From positions 1 to 43,668 of the forward strand of contig JAJDVR010000170.1 in assembly GCA_022826025.1 (NCBI GenBank): 43,668 bases of DNA, read 5' to 3'. The translations under genes were made by a program, and so were the position numbers. The stretch is from Gemmatimonadota bacterium (GTDB taxonomy: Bacteria; Gemmatimonadota; Gemmatimonadetes; Longimicrobiales; Gaopeijiaceae). The notes below the pieces were generated by a model that saw only the letters and a program-made list of their open reading frames with translations, was not told the origin of the DNA and did not search any database. Below are positions 8,562 to 19,763 of the stretch, one piece after another; the stretch's first letter is position 1; each line of letters begins with the position of its first letter.

Positions 8562-9335
8562 TCAGCGGGCACGCAGGTTGCGCAGGCTGAAGAAGCTCTC
8601 CTCCAATCCCACGTCGAACTCGAGTTCGAGGTAGATGACGACCGTTCGTTCCTCGGCGTCGGCGGGTTCGATGACCGTGCGCGCGGGCACGGTGCGCCCG
8701 CCCATGGGGCGAAACCCCGAGAAGGTGATGGTTCGCGACAGGGTGCCGTCCTCGTCGTAGTAGCGGGACCAAAGCGGCATGCGGTCGCCCTTGCGGATGG
8801 CCTGCTCGATGCCGCCCCAGATCACCGGCGCCTCCGGTTTGGGCGTCAGGGTGAACTCCCAGATCTCGTCCCCGTCGCGGTCTCCCTCGAAGGAGATGAC
8901 GATGTCGTAGTCCTCGACCAGCCGGCTCTCCTTGATCAGGTCGTCGTTGGTGAAGTGGGAGCCCATCCACGAGCCCAGCATCATCGACGGCGGGATCCTG
9001 ATGGTGCGGTCGGCCCGCGGCAGGTAGTTCCAGACCTCGTTCTCGACCTTGAGGGTGGCGGTGCCGGCTTCGCGCGGCGGGCTCTCGACGCGGATCAGCG
9101 AGTACTCGGTCCCGAGCGACCAGACCTGCACCTCCAGCGACCGCGACCAGTGCTCGGTGTCGATCTCCATGCGCATGCGGCCCGTGCTCGATTCGCCGCG
9201 CATGAGGCGGTCGACCTCGTCGATGATGGCCAGCACCTCGGGATCGGTCTGGGCCGAGGCGGGAGTCGGGGCAAGGACGGTGTGCGCCAGAAGCGCGGCC
9301 AGCGCGAGAGCCGGGGTGATCTTCTCCGGGCTCAT
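8562..9335 (-). CDS. LolA-like exported carrier (outer-membrane lipoprotein-sorting family)
   Basis: The 257-residue protein has a signal peptide (1-29, ending PASAQ). Its mature domain matches the LolA-like family annotated as outer-membrane lipoprotein-sorting protein: LRIxVESPPREAGTATLKV, VWNYLPRADRTIRIPPSMMLGSWMGSHFTNDDL and, later, GFRPMGGRTVPARTVI. Known LolA is a periplasmic half-barrel that carries lipoproteins; members of this subfamily are longer and usually sit beside FtsX permeases, with an unproven substrate. AGGGGGG 8 bp upstream supports the ATG at 9335. Its place directly before two permeases and an ATPase implies it is the periplasmic partner of that transporter. Confidence 0.85.
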   Translation of the reverse strand: MSPEKITPALALAALLAHTVLAPTPASAQTDPEVLAIIDEVDRLMRGESSTGRMRMEIDTEHWSRSLEVQVWSLGTEYSLIRVESPPREAGTATLKVENEVWNYLPRADRTIRIPPSMMLGSWMGSHFTNDDLIKESRLVEDYDIVISFEGDRDGDEIWEFTLTPKPEAPVIWGGIEQAIRKGDRMPLWSRYYDEDGTLSRTITFSGFRPMGGRTVPARTVIEPADAEERTVVIYLELEFDVGLEESFFSLRNLRAR

Positions 9336-9347
9336 GTATGGTCCCCC

Positions 9348-10418
9348 CTATCTCCGGATCCGCTGCACCTCCAGCAGCCGCCGGCGCACCTCCTCGGCTG
9401 TCCCTTCCTCCTCCAGGTCGCCCCACAGGCGTTCGATGGTGGCTGCGTCCACATACCCCGGAACCGTCGTGCGCCATCCCTGCTCGGCCCGATAGCGGTC
9501 CACGGCATCCACGGCTTCCTGGGTGTAGACGTTCCAGTCGTCGTCCTCGGGCGAGACGTCTTCTGCGTCGGGACGGAAATAGCCCAGCTCGTGCAGCATG
9601 AGCTTGAGCTGGTACACGTCGCGGCCGATCTCCTGTTGCAGGGTGCGGAAGCCCAGGGTCTCGGAGATGTTGTCGTAGATGCGGCGCATCTCGGCGAGCG
9701 GATCCTCGTGCTCGCACACGTTGATCTGCACGGTCAGGCCGTCCTCGCGGCGGGCCATGCCGGGGCGCGGATCGGCGACAATGACCGCGGCGGACTGGGC
9801 TTCGCCGTGGCGCGCATCCCCGCCCACCAGGTGCCCGGCCTGCAGGGCCTCGATGAGCCGGTCGGCCAGGTGGCGGGCCGCCCCCTCGGTGGACTCGAAG
9901 CTCTCGCCCACGGCATCGACGACTTCCGGCCCGACCAGGGTATTGCCCTGCGCCACGTAGTTGGGGCCCGAGCTATGACCCGCCCACTGGCTGCGCGTCC
10001 CGGTGTGCTGGGCCGACCGGCCGTCCACGCCGATGACGCCGATCTGGCGCCGGGCGGCGTTTTCGTCCTCCGCCAGGCGCTGGGCCAGGGCCTCCTCCGG
10101 CGACACCCCCTGCTCCATCAGGTCGAGTAGCTCGTAGCCGTATTCGGTGCGGGTGGCGGCCTGGGTCGCCACCGCGCCCACCCCCTTGCGCACCCAGGGC
10201 ACGCCGTTGCCCACGCAGGCGTTGCGGGTGGTCACCGCCACCCCCGACTCCCCGGTCACGGGATCGATGGCCGCGATCGAGAAGGTGTGGAAGACGAGTT
10301 CGGCTCCGGTGCGCCAGGCCGCCGGTTCCTGCGCGCCCGCGTGCGTGGCTATTGAACCGGTGTTGGCGGCAATCGCCAGGGCGAAAGGCATCCACCTTGC
10401 CTTGCTTGTGCGGGCCAT
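9348..10418 (-). CDS. Exported DUF1028 protein with C-terminal peptidoglycan-binding-like domain
   Basis: The start at 10418 follows AGGAGG with a 6-bp spacer; the 356-residue product has a signal peptide (1-30, ending HAGAQ). The DUF1028 domain begins at [22 protein letters not shown] and continues with [13 protein letters not shown] and the [12 protein letters not shown] region; this family has an Ntn-hydrolase-like fold and unknown substrate. From about 275 the sequence changes to a helical domain ([13 protein letters not shown]...[20 protein letters not shown]) like the putative peptidoglycan-binding domain known to be fused to DUF1028. The gene is first in the carrier/ABC/barrel operon, 12 bp before the LolA-like gene, and is divergent from the hydroxylase operon. 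Confidence 0.88.
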   Translation of the reverse strand: MARTSKARWMPFALAIAANTGSIATHAGAQEPAAWRTGAELVFHTFSIAAIDPVTGESGVAVTTRNACVGNGVPWVRKGVGAVATQAATRTEYGYELLDLMEQGVSPEEALAQRLAEDENAARRQIGVIGVDGRSAQHTGTRSQWAGHSSGPNYVAQGNTLVGPEVVDAVGESFESTEGAARHLADRLIEALQAGHLVGGDARHGEAQSAAVIVADPRPGMARREDGLTVQINVCEHEDPLAEMRRIYDNISETLGFRTLQQEIGRDVYQLKLMLHELGYFRPDAEDVSPEDDDWNVYTQEAVDAVDRYRAEQGWRTTVPGYVDAATIERLWGDLEEEGTAEEVRRRLLEVQRIRR

Positions 10419-10596
10419 CTCGTTCCTCCTGACGATGTGCTGGGATTGTTCCCGCCAAGGTAGGCAGGGATCGGCCTCCAACAAAGATCGCCCACGGGTG
10501 CGATCAGAGATTGCGCCATCCTCGACATCGGACGTAACATCGGCTGGAGAAGCCTGTTGGTTCCAATACAACCCTCCCATCCGGCAAGGAGGTTCG

Positions 10597-11066
10597 ATGC
10601 CCGCGGTAACGATGACGGTAAACGGGGCCTCGCGCTCGGCTGAGGTCGAGGGCCGCACCCTCCTGGTCGACTTTCTGCGCGAAAAGCTGCAGCTGACCGG
10701 GACCCACGTGGGGTGCGACACCAGCCAGTGCGGGGCGTGCGTCGTTCACATGAACGGCCAGTCTGTGAAGAGCTGTACCGCCCTCGCGGTGGACGCCGAC
10801 GGGGCGGAGGTGACCACGATCGAAGGGCTCGCCAACGGGGCGGACCTGCATCCCATGCAGGAGGCCTTCCGGGAGCACCACGGTCTTCAGTGCGGGTTCT
10901 GCACCCCCGGGATGGTGATGAGCGCCATCGATCTGGTGAACAGCAACCCGGATCCCAGCGAAGGTGACGTCCGGCACTGGCTCGACGGCAACTTCTGCCG
11001 GTGCACCGGCTACCACAACATCGTGAAGTCGGTGCTTGCCGGCGCGAGCGCGATGGGAGGTGGGTC

Positions 11067-11070
<4 letters not shown>
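10597..11070 (+). CDS. Molybdenum hydroxylase 2Fe-2S subunit (CoxS/XdhA-like)
   Basis: The 157-residue protein is the small iron-sulfur subunit of a xanthine oxidase-family hydroxylase and transfers electrons from the molybdenum site to FAD. The plant-type ferredoxin domain carries C-x4-C-x2-C (CDTSQCGAC) and a fourth Cys in VKSC. The helical domain carries CGFCTPGM and [10 protein letters not shown] for the second cluster. Length matches the family. AAGGAGG sits 4 bp before the ATG. It has no signal peptide, so the enzyme is cytoplasmic. Its stop overlaps the large-subunit start (ATGA). Confidence 0.95.
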
Positions 11071-13442
<2,372 letters not shown>

Positions 13443-13454
13443 CCGGAGGCGACA

Positions 13455-14249
13455 GTGGACGATTTCCAATATCACGCACCGTCTTCGGTTGACGGTGTCC
13501 TGAGCGCCCTCCGGGGCGCGGACGACGGCAAGGTGCTGGCGGGAGGCATGAGCCTGCTGCCGGTCATGAAGCTGGCCATGGCGGCGCCGAGCGACCTGGT
13601 GTCGCTGCGCAACGTGCCGGGACTGAGCGACATCGAGGACCACGGGCACTGCCTGAAGATCGGAGCCTGCTGCACGCACGCGCAGGTGGCGGCTTCGAGC
13701 GTGGTGCAGCAGCGCATTCCGGCGCTGGCGGCGATGGCCGGCCGCATCGGCGATCCCCAGGTGCGCAACCGCGGCACCATCGGTGGCTCGGTGGCCCACA
13801 ACGATCCGGCGGCGGACTATCCGGCGGCGTGCGTCGGGCTGGGGGCGACGATCATCACGGACCGGCGCAAGATCTCCTCGGACGACTTCTTCGGGTCGAT
13901 GTTCGAGACGCCGCTGGAGGAGGATGAGCTGGTCACCGCCGTGTGCTTCCCGATCGTGGACCGGGCCGCCTACGCGAAGTTCGAGAACCCGGCGTCGAAG
14001 TACGCGGTGGCCGGCGTGATGGTGGCCCAGGACTCCGATGGCGTGCGGGTCGCGGTGACCGGCGCGGGCGCGGGCGTCTTCCGGGTGGCGGAGATGGAGG
14101 CCGCGCTGGCGGACGACTTCTCGGCCGATGCGGTCGCGGGCATCAGCGTGTCTTCGGACGGGCTGCTGTCCGACAACGTGGCGGGCGCCGAGTACCGGGC
14201 CCACCTGGTCACGGTAATGGCGAAGCGGGCCGTGGAGGCCTGCGGCTAG
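13455..14249 (+). CDS. Molybdenum hydroxylase FAD subunit (CoxM-like)
   Basis: The 264-residue protein starts at GTG 13455 with GGAGG 5 bp upstream, 12 bp after the large subunit. The FAD-binding motifs are clear: KVLAGGMSLLPVMK (pyrophosphate loop) and IGDPQVRNRGTIGGSVAHNDPAADYPA, which holds the second loop. A CO dehydrogenase flavoprotein C-terminal domain follows. At 264 residues it is slightly shorter than typical CoxM (about 285-290). It passes electrons from the 2Fe-2S subunit to the quinone pool or another acceptor. The S-L-M gene order differs from the M-S-L order of classical cox operons. Confidence 0.93.
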   Translation: MDDFQYHAPSSVDGVLSALRGADDGKVLAGGMSLLPVMKLAMAAPSDLVSLRNVPGLSDIEDHGHCLKIGACCTHAQVAASSVVQQRIPALAAMAGRIGDPQVRNRGTIGGSVAHNDPAADYPAACVGLGATIITDRRKISSDDFFGSMFETPLEEDELVTAVCFPIVDRAAYAKFENPASKYAVAGVMVAQDSDGVRVAVTGAGAGVFRVAEMEAALADDFSADAVAGISVSSDGLLSDNVAGAEYRAHLVTVMAKRAVEACG

Positions 14250-14269
14250 CGGAGTCCGGCGAAGCGCGG

Positions 14270-15304
<1,035 letters not shown>

Positions 15305-15394
15305 GCCAGGCCGGATTGGTCCATTTCTGCCGGGACAGTGTATTTCGCAGGACAGTCTCGGAACTCGCTCAATCGACTGCTCACAAGGAGCCAC

Positions 15395-16291
15395 ATGCAA
15401 GGCTTGCGCCGGACATCGCCCACGTCGCTGGTTGGCACTCTTCTCCTCTCCGCTGCCGCCCTGGTGGCCACGATTGTCCTCCCCGCCCTGGCCCACGCCC
15501 AGACACCGCCCGACATACCGGCGCCGAGCGACGTCATCTACGAAGTCCGGCTAGGGGACGGCTCCGTGATCTTTGCGCGCGTCGTCGAGGTCGACCAGGA
15601 GCGGGTGGTCTTCGAGACCGTGGGCGGCGCCCGTCTCGATGTCGAACGGACCGGGGTCGAGAGTGTCCGTTCGGCTCGTGGACAGGCCGTCGACGGCGAG
15701 TTCTGGACCGAGGATCCCGGCGGCACCCGGCTGTTCTTCACCTCCACCGGACGCTCGCTCGAGCGCGGGGAGGCGTACATCGGCACCTACGTGGTCGTGC
15801 TGCCCTTCGCCGCGGTCGGAGTCACCGACCGTTTCACCATCGTAGGCGGGGCGCCCATTCTCTTCGGGGAATTCGAGCCGTTCTACCTCGGCCCGAAGCT
15901 GCAGATTCTCCGGCAACCCGAGGTGCAGGCGTCCATCGGGACGCTCGCCTTCTTCTTCGATGACGAGGTGGTCGGGGTCGCGTACGGGGTGGCCACGTTC
16001 GGTGATACGGAAGAGGCCCTGTCCGCGGGGATCGGCTATTTCTATTCGGGAGACGAGGTCCTGAACCAGCCGGCGTTCATGCTGGGCGGCGAAACCCGGG
16101 TGAGCCGCCGGATCAAGCTCCTCACGGAGAACTATGTCCTTCCCGACGCAGTGGGCGTTGTGCTGTCGGGAGGCGTCCGCATCATCGGAGACCGCTTCAA
16201 CACCGAGGTCGGGGCCATGGGCGCCATCGCCGACGGCGACGGCGGTTGCTGCGTGCCGCTCATCAACTTCTCGTACTCGTTCGGGAGATAG
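15395..16291 (+). CDS. Exported protein, likely outer-membrane, unknown function
   Basis: The 298-residue protein has AAGGAG 4 bp before its ATG and a signal peptide (about 1-36, ending ALAHAQ). Residues about 45-85 (YEVRLGDGSVIFARVVEVDQ and on) form a small all-beta module like those that start many exported Gemmatimonadota and Bacteroidota proteins. The rest is strand-rich (RLFFTSTGRSLERGEAYIG, FEPFYLGPKLQIL, AGIGYFYSGDE) and ends FSYSFGR, suggesting a small barrel. I do not recognise a named family. It sits between the CoxD-type and CoxE-type genes but shares no obvious role with them. Confidence 0.72.
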   Translation: MQGLRRTSPTSLVGTLLLSAAALVATIVLPALAHAQTPPDIPAPSDVIYEVRLGDGSVIFARVVEVDQERVVFETVGGARLDVERTGVESVRSARGQAVDGEFWTEDPGGTRLFFTSTGRSLERGEAYIGTYVVVLPFAAVGVTDRFTIVGGAPILFGEFEPFYLGPKLQILRQPEVQASIGTLAFFFDDEVVGVAYGVATFGDTEEALSAGIGYFYSGDEVLNQPAFMLGGETRVSRRIKLLTENYVLPDAVGVVLSGGVRIIGDRFNTEVGAMGAIADGDGGCCVPLINFSYSFGR

Positions 16292-16359
16292 GCTGCACGC
16301 CTTCCCGTTAACGAGGTGCACCCACCCGTGCATCCACCACTTGCCCCTCATCTTCTCGG

Positions 16360-16374
16360 AATTACCTTGTAATT
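16360..16374. promoter_or_regulatory. Palindromic operator upstream of MazEF-like pair
   Basis: AATTACCTTGTAATT is a perfect inverted repeat (6-bp arms, 3-bp spacer) inside a very GC-rich genome, 32 bp before the antitoxin start. AbrB-fold antitoxins usually repress their own promoter by binding such a palindrome, so autoregulation is the likely role. The palindrome is seen; binding is inferred. Confidence 0.5.
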
Positions 16375-16406
16375 ACGATTTCACCTCCGGGCCCGAAGGC
16401 ACCGCG

Positions 16407-16658
16407 ATGCGAACCCGACTCATCAGGATTGGCAATTCACGCGGCATCCGCATACCGAAGGCATTGGTCGAGGCGGCCGGGCTCGACGCCCCCCTGCGGA
16501 TGCGGGTTGTAGATGCGGGGTTGTTGCTGGAACGGGTCGAGCAGCCCAGGGCGGGATGGGCCGAGGCGGCCCGGGAGCTGGAGAGCCGGGGTGAGGGCGG
16601 CCTGTTGGACGATCCGGTCCCGACCGTCTTTGACGAGTCGGAGTGGGAGTGGAAATAG
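16407..16658 (+). CDS. MazE/AbrB-type antitoxin
   Basis: The 83-residue protein has an N-terminal swapped-hairpin AbrB domain: RLIRIGNSRGIRIPKALVEAAGL (about 4-26). The C-terminus is acidic and aromatic (DDPVPTVFDESEWEWK) as in antitoxins that thread into a MazF dimer. It overlaps the downstream toxin by 16 bp. The ATG at 16407 has AAGG 8 bp upstream. Function: DNA binding and toxin neutralisation, with autoregulation through the palindrome at 16360-16374. Confidence 0.88.
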   Translation: MRTRLIRIGNSRGIRIPKALVEAAGLDAPLRMRVVDAGLLLERVEQPRAGWAEAARELESRGEGGLLDDPVPTVFDESEWEWK

Positions 16659-16981
16659 TCCCGCCCCGGCGAGGTGAGGTATACCTCATCTCGCTGGACC
16701 CAACTCGCGGTTCCGAGATCAGGAAGACTCGGCCATGCGTGGTCGTATCGCCCGACGAGCTCAACGATCACATGGGCACCTTTCTGGTAGCTCCCATGAC
16801 CACCGGGGGGCACCCCTATCCGTTCCGAATCGCTTGCCACTTTGGGGGTAAGGTCGGCCACGTGGTCGCGGATCAGTTGCGAACTGTCGACCGGGTGAGG
16901 ATGGTGCGCCGCCTCGGTGTACTGCCAGGCGGCACCATGGAGGAGGTGCTGGGGGTGCTCCAACGCATGTTCGCTGACTGA
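16643..16981 (+). CDS. mazF: MazF/PemK-type endoribonuclease toxin
   Basis: The 112-residue toxin starts at GTG 16643 (a second GTG at 16649 is possible), inside the antitoxin gene. The family features are complete: PRRGEVYLISLDPTRGSEI, KTRPCVVVSPDELN, FLVAPMTTG and the C-terminal VVADQLRTVDRVRMVRRLG. R28 in RGEV-like context and the GSEI/RPCVV strands form the mRNA-cleaving fold. No lesion is visible, so the toxin is probably functional and held by its partner. The pair lies inside the interrupted cox-type cluster, consistent with insertion of a mobile module, though no transposase or repeats are seen. Confidence 0.9.
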   Translation: MGVEIVPPRRGEVYLISLDPTRGSEIRKTRPCVVVSPDELNDHMGTFLVAPMTTGGHPYPFRIACHFGGKVGHVVADQLRTVDRVRMVRRLGVLPGGTMEEVLGVLQRMFAD

Positions 16982-16987
16982 CGTGCG

Positions 16988-16993
16988 AGGAGG
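16988..16993 (+). promoter_or_regulatory. Shine-Dalgarno pointing to an ATT start
   Basis: AGGAGG, followed by a further G, lies 7 bp before the in-frame ATT at 17001. No ATG is available near the N-terminus of the FG-GAP lipoprotein; the nearest GTG (16983) lies upstream of this ribosome site. Confidence 0.45.
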
Positions 16994-17000
16994 GTTCTCC

Positions 17001-18620
17001 ATTTCGCGGATCCGAGTCATCGGCACCGCCCACAACGGGCTCTCCCTGGCGGGCAGCGGGCCCCGAACCAACTGGGGGACGGCCTCGTTGCTTCTCGCGC
17101 TGAGTGCGGCCTGCGGCGAGCCGCGGCCGGACTTCATCCCCGTCGTGTTCGATCAGGTGCAGCCGGAACTCTTCGCGACACCCGGAGCGCAGACCAACTC
17201 CTGGGCCGACTACGACGGGGACGGCGATCTGGATCTGTTCGTGGGGATGCGCTACACGCCCAACCGCCTCTACCGGAACGACGGTGGGCACTTCGTGGAC
17301 GTGGCGCCGGAGGTCGGTCTCGCGGACATCGAGGACACGCGGGCCGGAGCGTGGGGTGACTACGACGGGGACGGCGATCCTGATCTCTACGTCGGGTACC
17401 CGGTTGCGGAGGGCACGCCGAACCGGCTCTATCGCAACGATGGGGGTCGTTTCGTAGACGTCGCGCCCGGTCTGGGGGTGGATCTGTTGGGCACCAGCCG
17501 CCAGCCGAGTTGGGTCGATTACGACGGGGATGGCGACCTCGACCTTTTCGTCGCGCTGCGCGATCAGCCCAATCGGATGTTCCGGAACGACGGGGCACCG
17601 GGCGAAAACCGGGCTGCGCGGGACAGCGCCAGTGACTCGGCGGCCGGAGACGCTCCCGCGTGGACCTTCACCGACGTGACGTCCGAGTCGGGGCTGGGCG
17701 ACCCCCGCCGCACCGTCGGGGTCGCCTGGTTCGACTACGACCGGGACGGCGATCTGGATGTGCACGTGTCCAACCAGAACGGCGACGAAGACGCCTTCTA
17801 CCGCAACGAGGGCGACGGCAGCTTCGTGGATGTCGCCCCGGCGCTGGGCATGAACCACCCTGGCAGGGGGGCGGAATACGGCAGCGTGGCCGCGGCGGTA
17901 ACCGATTACGACAACGACGGCGACCTGGACCTGTTCGTCGCCACCTACGGGCCGGACATCCTGTGGAGCAACAACGGCGACGGCACGTTCACGGACGTAA
18001 CCGATCCGGCCACGCTGGGGGTCGACTACCATTCCACCTCGGCGGTCTGGGGAGACGTGGACCACAACGGCCTGCCCGACCTGGTGGTGACCTCCTACCT
18101 CTCCGGCGTCGCCGCAGTCGAGGACCACCTGTTCATGAACGCCGCCGGCGGCCGTTTCGAGAACGCGCTCCCGGCGAACCTCCTCGAGCACGGCCCGAGC
18201 CACGGCGTGGCCTGGGCGGACTTCGACCACGACGGCGATCTCGACCTGTCGATCGCCAACAACGACGAGACCGGCGGCACCCACCACCTCTACCGCAACC
18301 TGCTCGCCCCCGGCGCGGCCGCCCGCTCACTGCAGGTCGCGCCCGTGGACGCCACGGGACGGTCGCTGGTCCCCGGAGCGGAAGTCCGGCTCCTCGACCA
18401 CGACACCGGTACGCTGCTGGGCACCCGCCTGATCGACACCGGGGGCGGCTACTGCTCGCAGGGCACCGCGCCGGCCCACTTCGGCCTTCCGCCCGGCGTC
18501 CAGCGCGTTGACGTCCGTGTGACCTTCGTCGCCGGGGGAGAGCGGTCAACCGTGGTGCGCGAGGGGGTCCTTCCGGCGGACTACCAGGGTCGCTGGCTCA
18601 CGGTGCCCCAGGGGGGCTGA
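17001..18620 (+). CDS. FG-GAP/VCBS repeat lipoprotein with ASPIC/UnbV-like end
   Basis: About 539 residues from an ATT at 17001, the codon placed correctly behind AGGAGG; GTG 16983 is the alternative. A lipoprotein signal (WGTASLLLALSAAC) precedes a lipobox Cys. The body holds seven VCBS/FG-GAP propeller repeats with Ca2+-loop sequences: DYDGDGDLDLFVG, DYDGDGDPDLYVG, DYDGDGDLDLFVA, DYDRDGDLDVHVS, DYDNDGDLDLFVA, DVDHNGLPDLVV and DFDHDGDLDLSIA. The C-terminus (GGGYCSQGTAPAHFGLPPGVQRVDVRVTF) matches the ASPIC/UnbV domain usually paired with these repeats. Probably an envelope lipoprotein with an integrin-like propeller for binding or surface display. It begins 19 bp after the MazF stop. Confidence 0.88.
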   Translation: MSRIRVIGTAHNGLSLAGSGPRTNWGTASLLLALSAACGEPRPDFIPVVFDQVQPELFATPGAQTNSWADYDGDGDLDLFVGMRYTPNRLYRNDGGHFVDVAPEVGLADIEDTRAGAWGDYDGDGDPDLYVGYPVAEGTPNRLYRNDGGRFVDVAPGLGVDLLGTSRQPSWVDYDGDGDLDLFVALRDQPNRMFRNDGAPGENRAARDSASDSAAGDAPAWTFTDVTSESGLGDPRRTVGVAWFDYDRDGDLDVHVSNQNGDEDAFYRNEGDGSFVDVAPALGMNHPGRGAEYGSVAAAVTDYDNDGDLDLFVATYGPDILWSNNGDGTFTDVTDPATLGVDYHSTSAVWGDVDHNGLPDLVVTSYLSGVAAVEDHLFMNAAGGRFENALPANLLEHGPSHGVAWADFDHDGDLDLSIANNDETGGTHHLYRNLLAPGAAARSLQVAPVDATGRSLVPGAEVRLLDHDTGTLLGTRLIDTGGGYCSQGTAPAHFGLPPGVQRVDVRVTFVAGGERSTVVREGVLPADYQGRWLTVPQGG

Positions 18621-18719
18621 ACCGCCACCGGGCGTCGGTCCATTCGGGTCGCGCAAGCCGGTCGGCCCCTCCTGCGGCGCGGTGCGGCATGGGCACCCTC
18701 AGTGTCCTGTGTGGTAAAT

Positions 18720-18749
18720 TGTCGCAAGTCACAGCCATTCTGTCGCAAG
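18720..18749 (+). promoter_or_regulatory. Direct repeat TGTCGCAAG, possible operator
   Basis: TGTCGCAAG occurs twice (18720-18728 and 18741-18749), start-to-start 21 bp, two helical turns apart. The cluster is 23 bp upstream of the start of the outer-membrane protein at 18772, next to AAATTG and a weak AT stretch. Placement on the same DNA face suggests a dimeric regulator; no candidate gene is evident. Confidence 0.35.
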
Positions 18750-18771
18750 AAAGACACAGAAGGAGGTTGCC

Positions 18772-19752
18772 ATGCACCGGGTGAACCATCTTTCGTCAGC
18801 CAGGAGGGTGGCGCGCACCGCGATCCCGCTCTTCCTTGCCGTCAGCCTGTTCCTTCTTCGAGCGCCGCCCGCCGCCGCGCAGCACGACGACGGCTTCTAC
18901 CTCTCCACCAACTTCGGGCTCACATCCGCGTTCGGGGCCGACGTGACCGTGTTCGGGGCCAATCATCCCACCCGCTGCGACCGGCTGCTCTACGCCAACC
19001 CCGCAAGCGCCCCTTCCGATGCCGAGTGCACGGCTCCGCTCACCAGTTCGCGACAGGGCGAGTACCCGTTCGACCGCAACTCGGGGCGCGCGCAGGCGCT
19101 TGCACTGGGATACGCGACCGGAAGCCTCCGCTTCGAAGGCGAGTTGCTGCTCCGCCAGCAGGTCGGCGAGGTGGCGCTCTTCTCGGTCGGGGCGGATCGC
19201 TCCCTGATCGGCAAGGACACCGAATGGAGCGCGCTCGCCGAGCCCAACGCCGACATCTACAACTTCCGCTCCACCCAGCTCTTCGCCAACGCCTACTACG
19301 CCTTCGGGCGGGGTTCGTCGTGGGCGCCCTATCTCGGCGCGGGCGCCGGGCTCGCCAGACTGGACTTCGGCTTCTACGTGGCGTTCCACAGGAAGTCGCT
19401 GGACGAAGGATACCTGGAGGTCTTCGGGGGCTCGAAGTCCAACCCCGACGCCGCGCCGGAATGGCAGCGGGCCGCGGCCGGATCCCTCAGCATGAAGGAT
19501 GAACCGGTAGGAAAATGGGCCTTCGGCTACCAGTTGCTCGCGGGTGTGGACCGGGCTCTCGGGGATCGCGCGACGGCTGGACTCAAGGCCCGCTGGACAT
19601 CGGTTGCGACCGTGTCCGCGTCGCTGCCGTGGACGATGATACGCAGCCACAGGCCAGTGCACGCCGACGGGCAGACGCCGTTCTTCTGGGACTATGATTT
19701 CGCTGGATTGGGGTATCTCGGGGTCTCGCTTGAGATGAGGTACATCCTCTAG
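18772..19752 (+). CDS. Outer-membrane beta-barrel protein
   Basis: The 326-residue protein has AGGAGG 5 bp upstream of its ATG and a signal peptide (about 1-37, ending AAAQ). It is an eight-or-more-stranded barrel by pattern: GFYLSTNFGLTSAFGADV, GRAQALALGYATGSLRFEGELLL, FANAYYAFGRGSSWAPYLGAGAGLARLDF, GYQLLAGVDRALGDRATAGLKARW and the closing GYLGVSLEMRYIL. The GAGAGL and LAGV motifs are typical of Opa/P44-like surface proteins. Two Cys (in TRCD and AECT) lie in a predicted loop. Function unknown; adhesion or small-molecule passage is possible. Confidence 0.78.
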   Translation: MHRVNHLSSARRVARTAIPLFLAVSLFLLRAPPAAAQHDDGFYLSTNFGLTSAFGADVTVFGANHPTRCDRLLYANPASAPSDAECTAPLTSSRQGEYPFDRNSGRAQALALGYATGSLRFEGELLLRQQVGEVALFSVGADRSLIGKDTEWSALAEPNADIYNFRSTQLFANAYYAFGRGSSWAPYLGAGAGLARLDFGFYVAFHRKSLDEGYLEVFGGSKSNPDAAPEWQRAAAGSLSMKDEPVGKWAFGYQLLAGVDRALGDRATAGLKARWTSVATVSASLPWTMIRSHRPVHADGQTPFFWDYDFAGLGYLGVSLEMRYIL

Positions 19753-19763
19753 ATTCGCCCGGC

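Noticed and set aside
10977-10996. ATGA junctions as frameshifts
   Set aside because: The overlaps between subunit genes are normal translational coupling; each frame has its own start and full domains.
16407-16981. Toxin-antitoxin pair as part of a mobile element or phage
   Set aside because: No integrase, transposase, tRNA or flanking repeats are visible; a mobile origin stays possible but unsupported.
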